Assembly (NCBI RefSeq): GCF_008831285.2
Contig: NC_045138.2
Span: 2,520,143 to 2,584,142, forward strand
Length of the DNA: 64,000 nucleotides
Direction: 5' to 3'
From: Nymphaea colorata
Lineage: Eukaryota > Streptophyta > Magnoliopsida > Nymphaeales > Nymphaeaceae
The notes under the pieces were generated by a model. It saw only the letters and a program-made list of their open reading frames with translations. It was not told the DNA's origin and did no database searches. A program made the position numbers and the translations under genes. Of the stretch, positions 11,488-22,073 are shown in pieces; positions within the stretch are counted from its first letter, which is position 1; each line of letters begins with the position of its first letter.

Positions 11488-13345
11488 CTAGCCAGAATAT
11501 GTTCTGAACAAGTATGATAGTATTTCTCGAAAGTTACTCAGTTGGACACCATTGTTAGGATCAATCAGGTATGGAACCTGAAATAAATTCAACTATGTCA
11601 TTTTAGATGAAGAATTAGATGCTATAACTTGCAGTTTAGATCCAGCTAATTAACCAACCGAAACAATATCGCATTTATATAACTTCATGCTTTAAATACC
11701 ATGCAGTAATGCCAATGGTGTAGTATTGAATCTATTGATGGATATAAGCATACCTCTTTTGATCCTGAGATCTGATACAAGTAACTAACTCTGGAAGATC
11801 CTTCCCCAACATTGTTCAGGATATAAGGAAGCTCCAATTCACATAGTGCTTCACGAACAATCCTTGCATACTGTGAAGAGACCAATGAGACTCAATCAAC
11901 AAATCTCCACGGTAGGTTTTCTACAATAAATTCTTCAAACCAATAAGTTTCACTACTTTCCCAACAACCAGCATTATTGCCAAGAAAAGATGCAGAATAA
12001 CTATTTCGATTATTAATTTAACAGTAAGATCAGATCCAATATCCTATCATAAGCCAGAAATTGATTTCAAATTCTTCTCATGCTCAAGTTGGCTTGCACA
12101 AAAGTACTGCAGAACGGTCACCTGCTGCATAACTTCTATCATCCATGTTAATAATCTAGTATATTTCTGAATGAAGTTGAATTACTGAAATTCTTTTTCC
12201 TATTTAATTGGTTAAGAAATAGACGTCTATTTGTTTCAGTAATTCAATCATGGTGTAGGCACATACAGGATTATTTTCATATGAAAATAGTTCCAACTTT
12301 TGAGGTGGTGCTACTGTCTTGGCCTTTGTCCACAGCTTCAAACCTCTTCCTGCTCGGAGAATTGTTGGTACCCATCCCGTGAATAGTGTGCTGCATGAAG
12401 CCAACGCATTGTTTCAGCTTATCAGGGAATATACAGGTACAAGATCAAAATTTGGATAATCATGCCTAAGTGATCTAACTTCAAATACCTGCACCAATTG
12501 AACACAAATCTATTGCTTAAGTTAATGTCCAGCTAGGTTTTGAGTTTCCGCCTGCAAGGTGGAATGCGGGATAAATGCTAACCAAAATCCTTCCTAAAAT
12601 AACCACTAGAGTGGTTGAACTTTCTATCATTAATTTGCAGCTTTACTGAATCAAAATCAAGTCATAAAACATAATAGGAAAGCTAGTGTCAAGAAAAGTA
12701 AATGGCTGGCACTAGCCACACTACTTCTTCCAGAAAGACATACAAATTGCAACCAAATATGCAGTTCTCTGGATATCATATCGTAAATATTACCATGCAG
12801 GAAATTATAACTGAAAGGATCTGTACCTTTCCAAGAGCCCAGGAGATGGGTTCCTTCCTTGACCGTACTGCTGGTATAGGTATTTAACTATTTCTCCTAA
12901 ATTAAAGGGAAGGAGAAGAAATATTAAAATGATTTCTCTGTTGAATAAAAGAACAAAACTAAGACCAGAAAAAGGTCACCATGAGCGAAATGTGCAGAAG
13001 CTAGGAAATGAAAATTTAGAAAAAAAAATACAATTATACACACCAACATGTGCAGGCCAGAAGAAGAAACCGGGTCTCACATGGAAACAGTATAAATTCT
13101 GAGAATAGCAAGAAAAGGATCAAGCAAACCATTTTCTCTAATCAAAGGGCAAGACAAAATATCATATGGCAAAATACAAACAAAATTATTCCCAATCCTA
13201 TGTCACATGAGTGCAGAGAGTGGGTGCTGGTGCCAGTGCGGATGAGGGTGCCGCCACAGCACATCCCAAAAAATTTGGGTGCGGAGGTGCAGTGAGGGTA
13301 TATATATACATAATATATTTATTATATATACAAATGTATGTATTC

Positions 13346-13386
<41 letters not shown>

Positions 13387-16300
13387 AAGCTTGTTTCTTA
13401 GGCTAATCTTTCCAACCATCTTTATCACAATAATGGCTTCCTGCCAATTTGCATCAAACTATGAAAGTAGTTCTACTATGCACAGCAACTGCATGTAGAG
13501 TTCCCATTTTGTCTCATGACTTGCACACATGAAACTTCTTATAACAACTAAAAGCTAGACATACCATTAGAACATTTAACAAAACCAGAGTTGAGGGTAC
13601 TACAAAATTAACCACCATTGATCTGATAAACAAGCTATTTGACATCAAAATAAAAGTTCTCCACTGTCATGGACCAAATTGAACCTTTTACCAATTGCAT
13701 TGGATTTGATGCTTCAATAGGTCCATTTTTAATATCATCAATGATCAAAAGGCATAATACCAAATTGAACTTGGAGAAGAAATTTGAATGCTCAACAACA
13801 GATAATGACATAACATCCCATCACAAAGCATGGCAATGTATGATGCAGTAGGCATGCAAATTGTGGACAGCAAGATCAAATAGTTATAATTGAATAATAG
13901 AATGTAACAGGGGAAAGAACACATAATGATGGTCATTGGAGAAATAGCTGCAGAAAAACTTCAAACTGTGACTGGTGAGACTATTTTTCCAACGACCAGA
14001 AAGAGTAACCCAAACCATAATTAGTAACACTTTGGTGAATCAATACAACAATTAGTAAACCAAGCCGTCTACCGAAGCAAATTTGTGCTATAAGTTTAGA
14101 AAAACTCACCACTCTCATAAATAGAGATTCCAGTGTTTGGATCAATGAGGAAAGGAAACCTGCATCAAAATTCATGAAAAATGAAAAGTGATCTTGTGCA
14201 TTTCTTTGTCGCAATAGAAGAAATGAGAAGCAAGAACAATTAGATGCAAAATAATTGAATGTCAAGTTGGATTGGTCTCTGATGTTGGCATGTTTTGAAT
14301 GCATTAAACTGGTTCATCTTTTAAGGCTTTTTACACTCACTGCAAACCCACAACATACTCACTGTTCTTTTCCTCCAAGTTTCGTAACCATTTCACGGTG
14401 CCTTGAGGAGCCTTTAGGACAGGGATAGACCTGTACAATTTTCAATGAACTTGTTATAATAAAAAAATACAATACCTCCTGTTGAAGATAACGTGGAAAG
14501 ATTATGATGATGAGCAGATCTTAAAATGTGCTACAACTAGCAATAGCTGACACATAACATAAATGGAACATGAATAACCAGCGATTCTCTAAACTTGTAT
14601 GACAGGTTGTTTTTTAATTGATTTGATTAATTCCCTTAACCATAGCACAACAGACAGAACTACCTTTTCCTTTCTGTAAGTTATTATGACTGAGCAAGTA
14701 TGTTTCAGAAAAGAGAGAACCGAAAGGGGCAGTGCCATATGGACACCATTGCCAAATTATGATGCTTTCAGAAATCGATCTGGAGAAAAGAAGTTTCTTA
14801 AGTACAACTACTTCCACATAGTTTTATCTGTAAACATGACCCCGTTATCATGAAAATACCAAGGGAAAAGAATTCTACCGAAGATGGTGAAAGACAATAA
14901 CATCTTCAGCCTTTGATTTCTGAAGATAAGGACATCTAGAAGTTATACTTTCTCCAGTTCTCTTTTCAGCCAATGAATGATGCAGTGAAATGAAATTTAT
15001 TTCCCAAGAAGATCTAGCTCTTTGAGGGATTGCCAAAAGCATTGGATTTTTTTTTATATAAGCATTTGAAAGGATTTGACAAGAGAGAATTCTCTTCCTT
15101 CCTTATGTGCGATATGTGATTCTCCAGCAAAAACACGTGAACACAGACAAAGTTACAGACATACTCATGTAGAATTTAGAGAGACACATAAATGTGTATG
15201 AAAGTACCACTAGCATGATCAAGAGAGCAAGACATTGGATCCAAAAACTCAGTAAGAGTTAGGCCTACCCTACGACTTCACAAAAGCTTGTCAATAAATC
15301 AGAATTAAGTGAGAAGTTCAGTTGTTGAGTGCAGTTGTTAATGAAGCAAAAAACCATTTACCTACTTGTGTTAGTAGTGTTCTGCATAGAAAACAATCTG
15401 GAGCCTAAATATGAATAATAGAAAACACACTTGAGTCCAACAGTAACTATAAGATGCAATCTAGTTTTTTCCTTTTGCAGAAAAACTTGGAATTCTGCTA
15501 CTTAACATTGCCAATGTAGTCAGATAGTTGATCTTCACCTCTAAAGAAAGATCAAGCTCAGTAGATGCCTCTCGAACTCTTCTACAAAAAGGGCATGCCT
15601 CTGGCCACAAACAACTTCAACAACTCAATTTGCAAGTCACCGCAATCAAAAATCAAACTTATATCAAGGATCCAAATATTGGAAACGCTATAGGAACTTT
15701 CTCTGGTGTATCTCAATCATAGAATCCATGTGGTAGGTGGGACCAGATAGAAGCATAAGGAAAAATATATAATAGACTAATCTAAGGTTGTGATCAGAGT
15801 GCCCGCTCTACCTCCCTCATGCTAACTGAGATTCACATGCATGGCTTCCAATAACTATTTTTACGAGCTTTTAGAAGACTCATACCAAATTCATAGAGCT
15901 GCAACCTTTCAGGAGGCTTTCTTTCACTGCTTCCAGCCTCTTGTTGGTTCAACTTGCTTGGTATTAATGACTTTGATCCCCATGGAAGTCTTGCAACAGA
16001 AGCCAGGGAAGATGAAGCCACCTATGGAATATGAATGACCATTCATTAACCATAATCAAAACACTTAGACCTTTAGATTAGCTAGGCTATTTTTGATATG
16101 TTCAGAAAGAACAAGAATACACAACCTGCCAGCATCAGAAACACAATATGCCAAGGTTCATTACTTCATCGTAAGACTTGTCAACAGCAGTCGTTTGGCC
16201 AGAACCAACCCCTACCAAATCCTGTCAAATCCACTTTTGGTGATAAAGAAGGAAGTCCACTTAATGTTTAGGCAAGCTAAGATGGTCTAATTAATATATA

Positions 16301-17973
16301 GAGCTTATATGATTTAGGTCATTTCATAAAAAAACCCAGATTCAACCAACCCCTACCAAATCCTGTCAAATCCACTTTTGGTGATAAAGAAGGATGTCCA
16401 TTTATTGTCTAGGCAAGCTAAGGTGGTCTAATTAATATATAGAGATGATATGGTTTAGGTCATTTCATATAAAAAACCCAGATTCAACCTGGATCCCAAT
16501 TAAGGTCTGCAATCAGTACCAGTATTCAGACTTGGTGCAAATCCAAGGTTGACAGTTGACACCGTAAATCATCATTGGAGAACTTCACTATCTTCAAGTG
16601 GCAGATGTACGTAGGATATAGCAAAATGCCGTTACGATCTTCCAATTAATGAGGATACCCACGCTATGCATTTACGATACTATGGCCGTAACGTTCTCTA
16701 AAGGTTTTTCATCCTCCTTTGGGGGTATGGAATGGATCTGTATGCACAAAGGCTACCTGATGGTCTTTGCGCCTGAACAATTTTTTTGCAGCTTTTGTCG
16801 GAAATTGCAATTTCATATTCAGAACCATGGTTTCGCTGAAACCGTGAGGTTGCAACAGGACTTTAACACGGTAGTCTTGAGATTAATAGTACAATCTGCA
16901 TAAATAATTAAATAATATGTTACTGGACTTGGCAGATTCATCGATAGAATACCTCTAATAACTCATTCCGTGGTTGAGTAGGATCGCCTCCCTGTTATTA
17001 CATGTGAAACACAAGAAATGCAATAGGGTTAGGAACATCATGTCTCGTGGCAAAAAGAAAACTAGAAAGCTTCAATATTTCATGTAGGTTTAGCTTCAAT
17101 TGTCTAGAAACCAACAGTCGCTCTCTGATTTCACTTTTCAAGTACACACTGAGAAATATCGGCAAACAAAGTAATTTGGCTGGAAGAATTAACAAGAGTA
17201 AAATCTCTAGCTCCAGAAAGGTCATGAAGAATGCCAAGTATGCGCTAATGATGAGCATAAAGAATGAATTGAGCGCAATGCTAATATTGAAAACAAGAGG
17301 GAGAGAAAAGGAGGAGGAGAAACAAATAAGTCCGGGAATGTGGATAATAGTTAACGGAAGTATCTGGCAGGACCAAGCGACCAGCAGCACCAATTTGCCA
17401 AAGAAGAATATATGTCGTCACCGATGCAGGGCATACAGATAGATATTGCCAGAGAAAGAATTACATATAAACACGTAGAATTCAGAAACAGAGTAAATTA
17501 AAGTAGTTAGCAAGTTGGTATTACTGCAATACAGCGCTAACATATAAAGATATCAGAGGGAAAAAAAAAGGACTTACACCCAAGAGATTGAGCAAAGGAC
17601 AGAGAACGGCCAAGAAACTGTTTGATTGGCCTCTTCCATTGGCATCAGAAGATTGTGTACCGACACCGGTGGCGCTACCTATTTGGGCTGAATCAGCACA
17701 ATCTGCCTCTTCATGAACAGATTTTGCCGCCCTCGGGCTGCCCATCTCAGCATACCTCTTCCTAGTGGCGGGAAATCTGAGGCACCCAAGTGAAGAGCTA
17801 AGGTTGAAGGAAGGATTGGCACATCTGTTGGAGGATAGTTTCAGGGGCTGACTCGGTTGAGCCCTCGCTCTGCGATTTACGTGGCCACCATTGGAGGGGT
17901 GGACTAGCTTGAAGGATGACATTGTGTGCAGCATCATTAGCGTATCACAGTGCCACGAGGCGCAGATTATCAT
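11488..17973 (-). CDS. Plastid-targeted thioredoxin-fold protein with two glutaredoxin/GST-N-like domains
   Basis: Ten exons join in frame: 17578-17973, 16953-16991, 15886-16021, 15539-15600, 14363-14430, 14110-14159, 12827-12896, 12267-12390, 11754-11870 and 11488-11577, giving 383 residues. The Ser/Arg-rich, acid-poor N terminus looks like a chloroplast transit peptide. Domain 1 (about 183-275) has ACPFCRRVRE with a CPFC redox pair at 193-196, then VYPCPKGSSRHRE and FPFLIDPNTG. A TGWVPTILRAGRG linker follows. Domain 2 (about 304-383) has LELFSYENNPYARIVREAL and VPYLIDPNNG. This layout matches the plant thioredoxin-family proteins annotated at At5g03880 and At4g10000. Domain 2 has no cysteine where domain 1 has CPFC. 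The ATG at 17973 is the first after a TATA-like site; 17922 (MSSFKL) is an alternative start. The enzymatic role is unknown. Confidence 0.9.
13349..13382. repeat. (AT)n microsatellite in an intron
   Basis: A pure AT dinucleotide run of about 34 bases in the intron 12897-14109 of the glutaredoxin-like gene. Confidence 0.85.
16205..16488. repeat. 141-bp tandem duplication in an intron
   Basis: Copy 1 is 16205-16345 and copy 2 is about 16346-16488. Both start CCAACCCCTACCAAATCCTG and end at ACCCAGATTCAAC. Few bases differ, so the event looks recent. It lies in the intron 16022-16952 of the glutaredoxin-like gene and touches no exon. Confidence 0.9.
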
Positions 17974-18030
17974 TTTGTTGCTGCTTTTAGAACTTTTGAA
18001 CAATTATCCATGATTCGACAGAAGAAAAAA

Positions 18031-18038
18031 ATTATAAA
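18031..18038 (-). promoter_or_regulatory. TATA-like site of the glutaredoxin-like gene
   Basis: The minus strand reads TTTATAAT, 58 bases before the ATG at 17973. Initiation near 18000-18005 would make 17973 the first in-transcript ATG, which is why I chose it. Confidence 0.35.
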
Positions 18039-20173
18039 CAAAGATTTTCTTTTTCTTTTTTTTTTTAATTGATTCCGGCGATTGAAATCCATCTCCGACT
18101 TATGACAGGTCCATCCTTCTTTATTCATTCAACTGTTTCAAATTAACGCCTTCTTTTTGTTCAATCCCAATTTCTTTAAAGCATGCTCGTCTCTATTAAT
18201 GAAGAATTGGGTTGGGTTTTTTGGAGATTCAAGGATTTGTCCTTTCTTTCCCTTTCGGTGGTTGGCGAAAGAAGGTGACAAAATTTAGCAAGGAACCACC
18301 GATTTACCAATCTCATTAACCACATCATTTACCGCCGCCAAAACTTTATATGGATTGCTTCTTTCGCTTCTTTCCCCGCTACCAGTGATGATTAAAAATA
18401 TGTATTAAGTGAAAAAAAGAAAAACATTGCAATAAAAAGGTTTGACTATTGGCTTTTGAACCAGTGGATACTGAGCCAACATGATTTTAACAAATCAAGT
18501 GGCGGAAAAATAGGGGAATGAAAGTTGAAACCAAGAGCAGGTTATTGCTGAAGCAGTTCACTTTCAAATATAACATGTATCTTCCTTCCATTCCATTCTG
18601 CCAGTACTCCCACTTTTTTTTGGGTACTCATCAGGGAAAAAACTTCACAAATAACTGCTCATCGTTTGTCACAATTAATATCTCAATGTTTACAGAAGTA
18701 CAACCACCTGATTGAGTAGAAAATAATTCACAAATGCATGCTTCAGGAATCAAGACTGTTAAAATATATTTGAAAATATTATTTTGCCCTTAATAGCAAA
18801 AGAATTTATTAAAAAACTTTCATAAACTACACTTTTTAAGTACATAATTTCATCTCTCTCTCGTTTATCTCTACAATCATACCTCCATTTCAATATCTAT
18901 ATATATCTGAAATGTAAATGTTACATTGGGGTCAATATCCATAATTGTTCTTTGTTTATCAAGTAAGAAGCTACTTTGATCTTGGCTACCGCTTTAACAC
19001 TAGGAAACCTTTTACTCGGGTTTGCAAGGGGGTGGGTGGAAGGGGATCAAATCCCCTTATACATGTAGCCAAGAGGATGTCAGTAGATCTGATTTGAATT
19101 GGATGTGGCTATTATATATTAGGATATTTCTTAATTTGATTTGGAATCATAATTGATTCAGATATATAAAAATAAGAAAACCATATAATATATCCCAAAG
19201 AAGTGAATATGGTACCCAGCAAATTGTTTAATACGATTTCATGATTTAATATCTGCAACTAGCCATCAACTTTGCGATGCATGTGAAATTCTTATTAAGT
19301 TCAACTTCTTGAATTCAGATTTGAATCATAGATACGATATATCTGAACCATTAATAGCTACGATTTCGAATTGAGTTGCATTTGTTCGAATTCTAAAGCA
19401 TGTATCCTCAAAGTGTATTTATAACTGGAATGTTCTGTTCATATGATTCTTGTTAAAGACGATGGCAGCCATGAATCTTGCTAGGTGTATCAGGCATCCT
19501 GCCAAAGATAAAAGAAGGAGATAACAAAAAAAAAAATGTTCTATCAAATTAACTTCTGGTCATATGCTTGCATTATGACTGACTTTAAAACACCAACTCA
19601 TCCGGGTGAAATTTTGTTAATCAACTTTAAGTCTTCAACGGAAATTTTCAGTGTCGGTGTTACCTTTTGCCTGTAATTTCAACAAACCGATCGCCTTTTA
19701 CAATTTTTTCTAATAAGGATCACAATTTAAATAAACTACCTGTCAAATAACGCCTGGCTTAAAGTAAACTATAATTAACTTGGAAAACAGAAAATATTGT
19801 TAGCTAAAATGTAAAAAACGTAATTTAATGATATTTGGTAGCACTGAACACAATATATGTGGATTTGTTCTATTTTTCGGGATGGCAATTCACTTCAAGT
19901 CTTCATGTTTTAGGTGGCAGTTTTCATGAAGCAATGTAAACGTAATTAAGAAAATCACAAGTAGTATTTTTTTTTTTGTTATTCAAAATATATTCGAAAT
20001 TTTTGAAGAAAGAAATAACAAAAATGGGGCTTGCCCTACTGAGCGAGATGATTAGTGCCACCACACATGCGGGAATTTTAGCTCTTTTTCGTGGGTCAAA
20101 AGTTGTGTTGATACCTGGTGGTGAGATTGCCAAGTGCTTTAACTTGTGCATAGGACTCATCCCTTTTTTAGTA

Positions 20174-20625
20174 AGGCTGTACAGGAGTTGAGTCGAGCCC
20201 GAGCTTATCTAGCTCGAGCTAGACTTGGCTCAAAAAACTTGAGCTCGGCTCGAAATTGAATCGAGTTCCTTATAGCAAGTTCGAGCTCGACTCGACTAAA
20301 CAAAATCGAGCTTGAACTTGACTCATTTAACTCGTTTAAGCATTAGCTCATTTGACGTTAACTCATGTAACTGGTATAACTTGTAAAAATTTGTTTTTAC
20401 TCTAAAAGTTAAAACCAGTGAGCCGATTTTGACAGTATTATATAGAGTATGGGTTTGCGAGTCAAGTCTTGTTCAAACGAATCGAGTTCTTAAAACTCAA
20501 ACTTGACTCGTTTATCATTTCGAGTAACTTTGTAAAATCAAACTCGGCCCGTTTATAAACGAGTCGAGCATTAACTGAGTTTTTTCGAGAAGCCCTGAGT
20601 TGGCTTGGCTCACCATGCAGCCCTA
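20174..20625. mobile_element. MITE-like element rich in GAGCTCG / CGAGTC words
   Basis: The left end is AGGCTGTACAGGAGTTGAG and the right end on the other strand is AGGGCTGCATGGTGAGCC, an imperfect terminal inverted repeat. The interior is packed with GAGCTCGAGC and GACTCG words on both strands and can fold on itself. Elements with this composition are common non-autonomous DNA transposons in plants. No target duplication is evident. Confidence 0.5.
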
Positions 20626-21116
20626 CCTACTTTTCAGTAAAAAACATATCTACCAACAGCTGGACTAACCGCAAGCTGCCTAACTTGCCTTTGTCCGTTT
20701 GAGCTATGCTATGTCCATTCCGAGCAACAAAAAGTGTGGCTATGAGTATATTAGAACACAAACTTAGGAATAGGCAAGTGAAAAAATTATAATAGCACCA
20801 TTTCTGCTGTAATTGTTTAGTAATGAGAGAAAGAAAAAGGAGAAGGAGATGAAGGAGTGGCGTCTTTGTATGCACTTTGCATCATTACTTGAACAACAAT
20901 TAGTTGGCCATATACTGTTAAAACATAAACAACTAAAATGAATGACCCACCACCCCCCAGTCCAGAAACCAGGCACCCATCAACAGAAATTTTTTGAGTG
21001 AATGCAAGAACTAGTGAAGACCATAGATCAGAGATTCAAGCCATGGATGAATTACATGATAACTCCTAGCTAGCAGTGAGAGAGACAGAGCAACACCATC
21101 AATTTGGCCATAGAGT

Positions 21117-22073
21117 TCAAGATGATCTTCTCAAGGAAGCTACCACTGGTATGACTATGATGACGATGACCACCGCACCGAGAGCAATGGCGATGCAGGT
21201 CCACTTCCTGGAGCTCTTCTGGTACTCCCTGGCCGTCTCCAGCTGAACAACGCCATTGGTCACGAAGGAGCTCGCATGGGCGACGTGTCTCTCTATGTCG
21301 TTGAGCTGCTGGCCCTGCGCCTCCACCAGAGCCGCCATGTCCAGGAAGATTTGGTGCAAGTCCAGCAGACCCCTCTCTATCTCCTTCACCGCGTCGTGCC
21401 GCTCTTGAATCTCAGAAATGGTGTCCATTATCTGTCCCCGGCCTTGCTGCTGTATGGCCTGCCGGAGAAAGTTCTCGCTCTCGCCGGTCTCGATCAGCCG
21501 CTCCACCGTCTGCTCGTCCGGCGCCTTGCCGGTAACGGTGAAGAAGCGCCGTTCGACGGTCTCGCGGTACTCAGCCGCCATCCGCACTCTCAGCCCCTGG
21601 AAGTCGTCCATGGTGTCCTTGAGCTTCCGGCCCAGGCCCCCCACAACGGACGTCCGGGTCCGGTCGGCGGAGCTGCCGGGACCGCAGCCGGGGATGTTGC
21701 GGTGGACGGCGTTAGATTTCTCGAGCGCGGTGATCTTGGCCTTGATGAGCTGCGCGAGCTTGAGCACCTTCTCCACGTCCGCATCCATCCGGCAGCGGAG
21801 ATCCTTGATGGTGGCAGCGTCGTGGGCGCGTTTCGCTTCCTCGTTGGCGGCTTGCAGCTGCCGGTAGAGTTTCTCCATGGACTGCATGTCCTCCTTGACG
21901 TTCTCCACCACCTGGAAGAAGTGGTCGAGGTCAGCTCCGCCGTCGTCGTCACTGGCGGTGCCGCCTCCTGGGGCAGGGCCGACCACCCCGCCGCCAAACT
22001 CCAAGTCATGTTCTGCCTGCCTTTTCAGATCTGTGTATGAACGTTTGAAGGATCCGGAGATGAGGTCGTTCAT
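21117..22073 (-). CDS. Qa-SNARE syntaxin of the plant SYP12 group
   Basis: This is a plasma-membrane target SNARE that pairs with SNAP-type and VAMP partners to fuse secretory vesicles. The single uninterrupted exon encodes 318 residues, starting [13 protein letters not shown] at the ATG 22071-22073. This is the family's standard start; upstream in-frame codons are not ATG. An acidic, glycine-rich stretch follows, then the syntaxin Habc helices (about 40-165) with [19 protein letters not shown]. The Qa SNARE motif (about 205-270) contains [20 protein letters not shown] and [15 protein letters not shown], in which the Q of EAQG is the expected zero-layer glutamine. A C-terminal membrane anchor occupies about 291-312 and a short basic tail ends RRSS. 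Length and motifs fit SYP121/124/125-like proteins; the exact paralogue is unresolved. The coding region is GC-rich compared with its surroundings. Confidence 0.93.
   Translation of the reverse strand: MNDLISGSFKRSYTDLKRQAEHDLEFGGGVVGPAPGGGTASDDDGGADLDHFFQVVENVKEDMQSMEKLYRQLQAANEEAKRAHDAATIKDLRCRMDADVEKVLKLAQLIKAKITALEKSNAVHRNIPGCGPGSSADRTRTSVVGGLGRKLKDTMDDFQGLRVRMAAEYRETVERRFFTVTGKAPDEQTVERLIETGESENFLRQAIQQQGRGQIMDTISEIQERHDAVKEIERGLLDLHQIFLDMAALVEAQGQQLNDIERHVAHASSFVTNGVVQLETAREYQKSSRKWTCIAIALGAVVIVIIVIPVVASLRRSS

Larger units (their letters stand above)
17974..21116. other. Intergenic region between the glutaredoxin-like gene and the syntaxin gene
   Basis: The left end is the promoter of the glutaredoxin-like gene. 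The middle (18500-20170) is AT-rich, single-copy-looking DNA without a coding signal. A GAGCTCGAG-rich inverted-repeat element occupies 20174-20625. The right end, up to 21116, should hold the syntaxin 3' untranslated region. Confidence 0.6.

Noticed and set aside
14879-14937. Exon-like segment (CPYLQKSKAEDV) in the glutaredoxin-like gene
   Set aside because: Acceptor and donor-like dinucleotides are present, but the flanking true exons already join in frame to give the family's VYPCPKG segment directly after exon 4.
21276-22040. Long plus-strand frame of 254 codons
   Set aside because: It is antisense to the syntaxin exon and arises from its high GC content; it has no family resemblance of its own.
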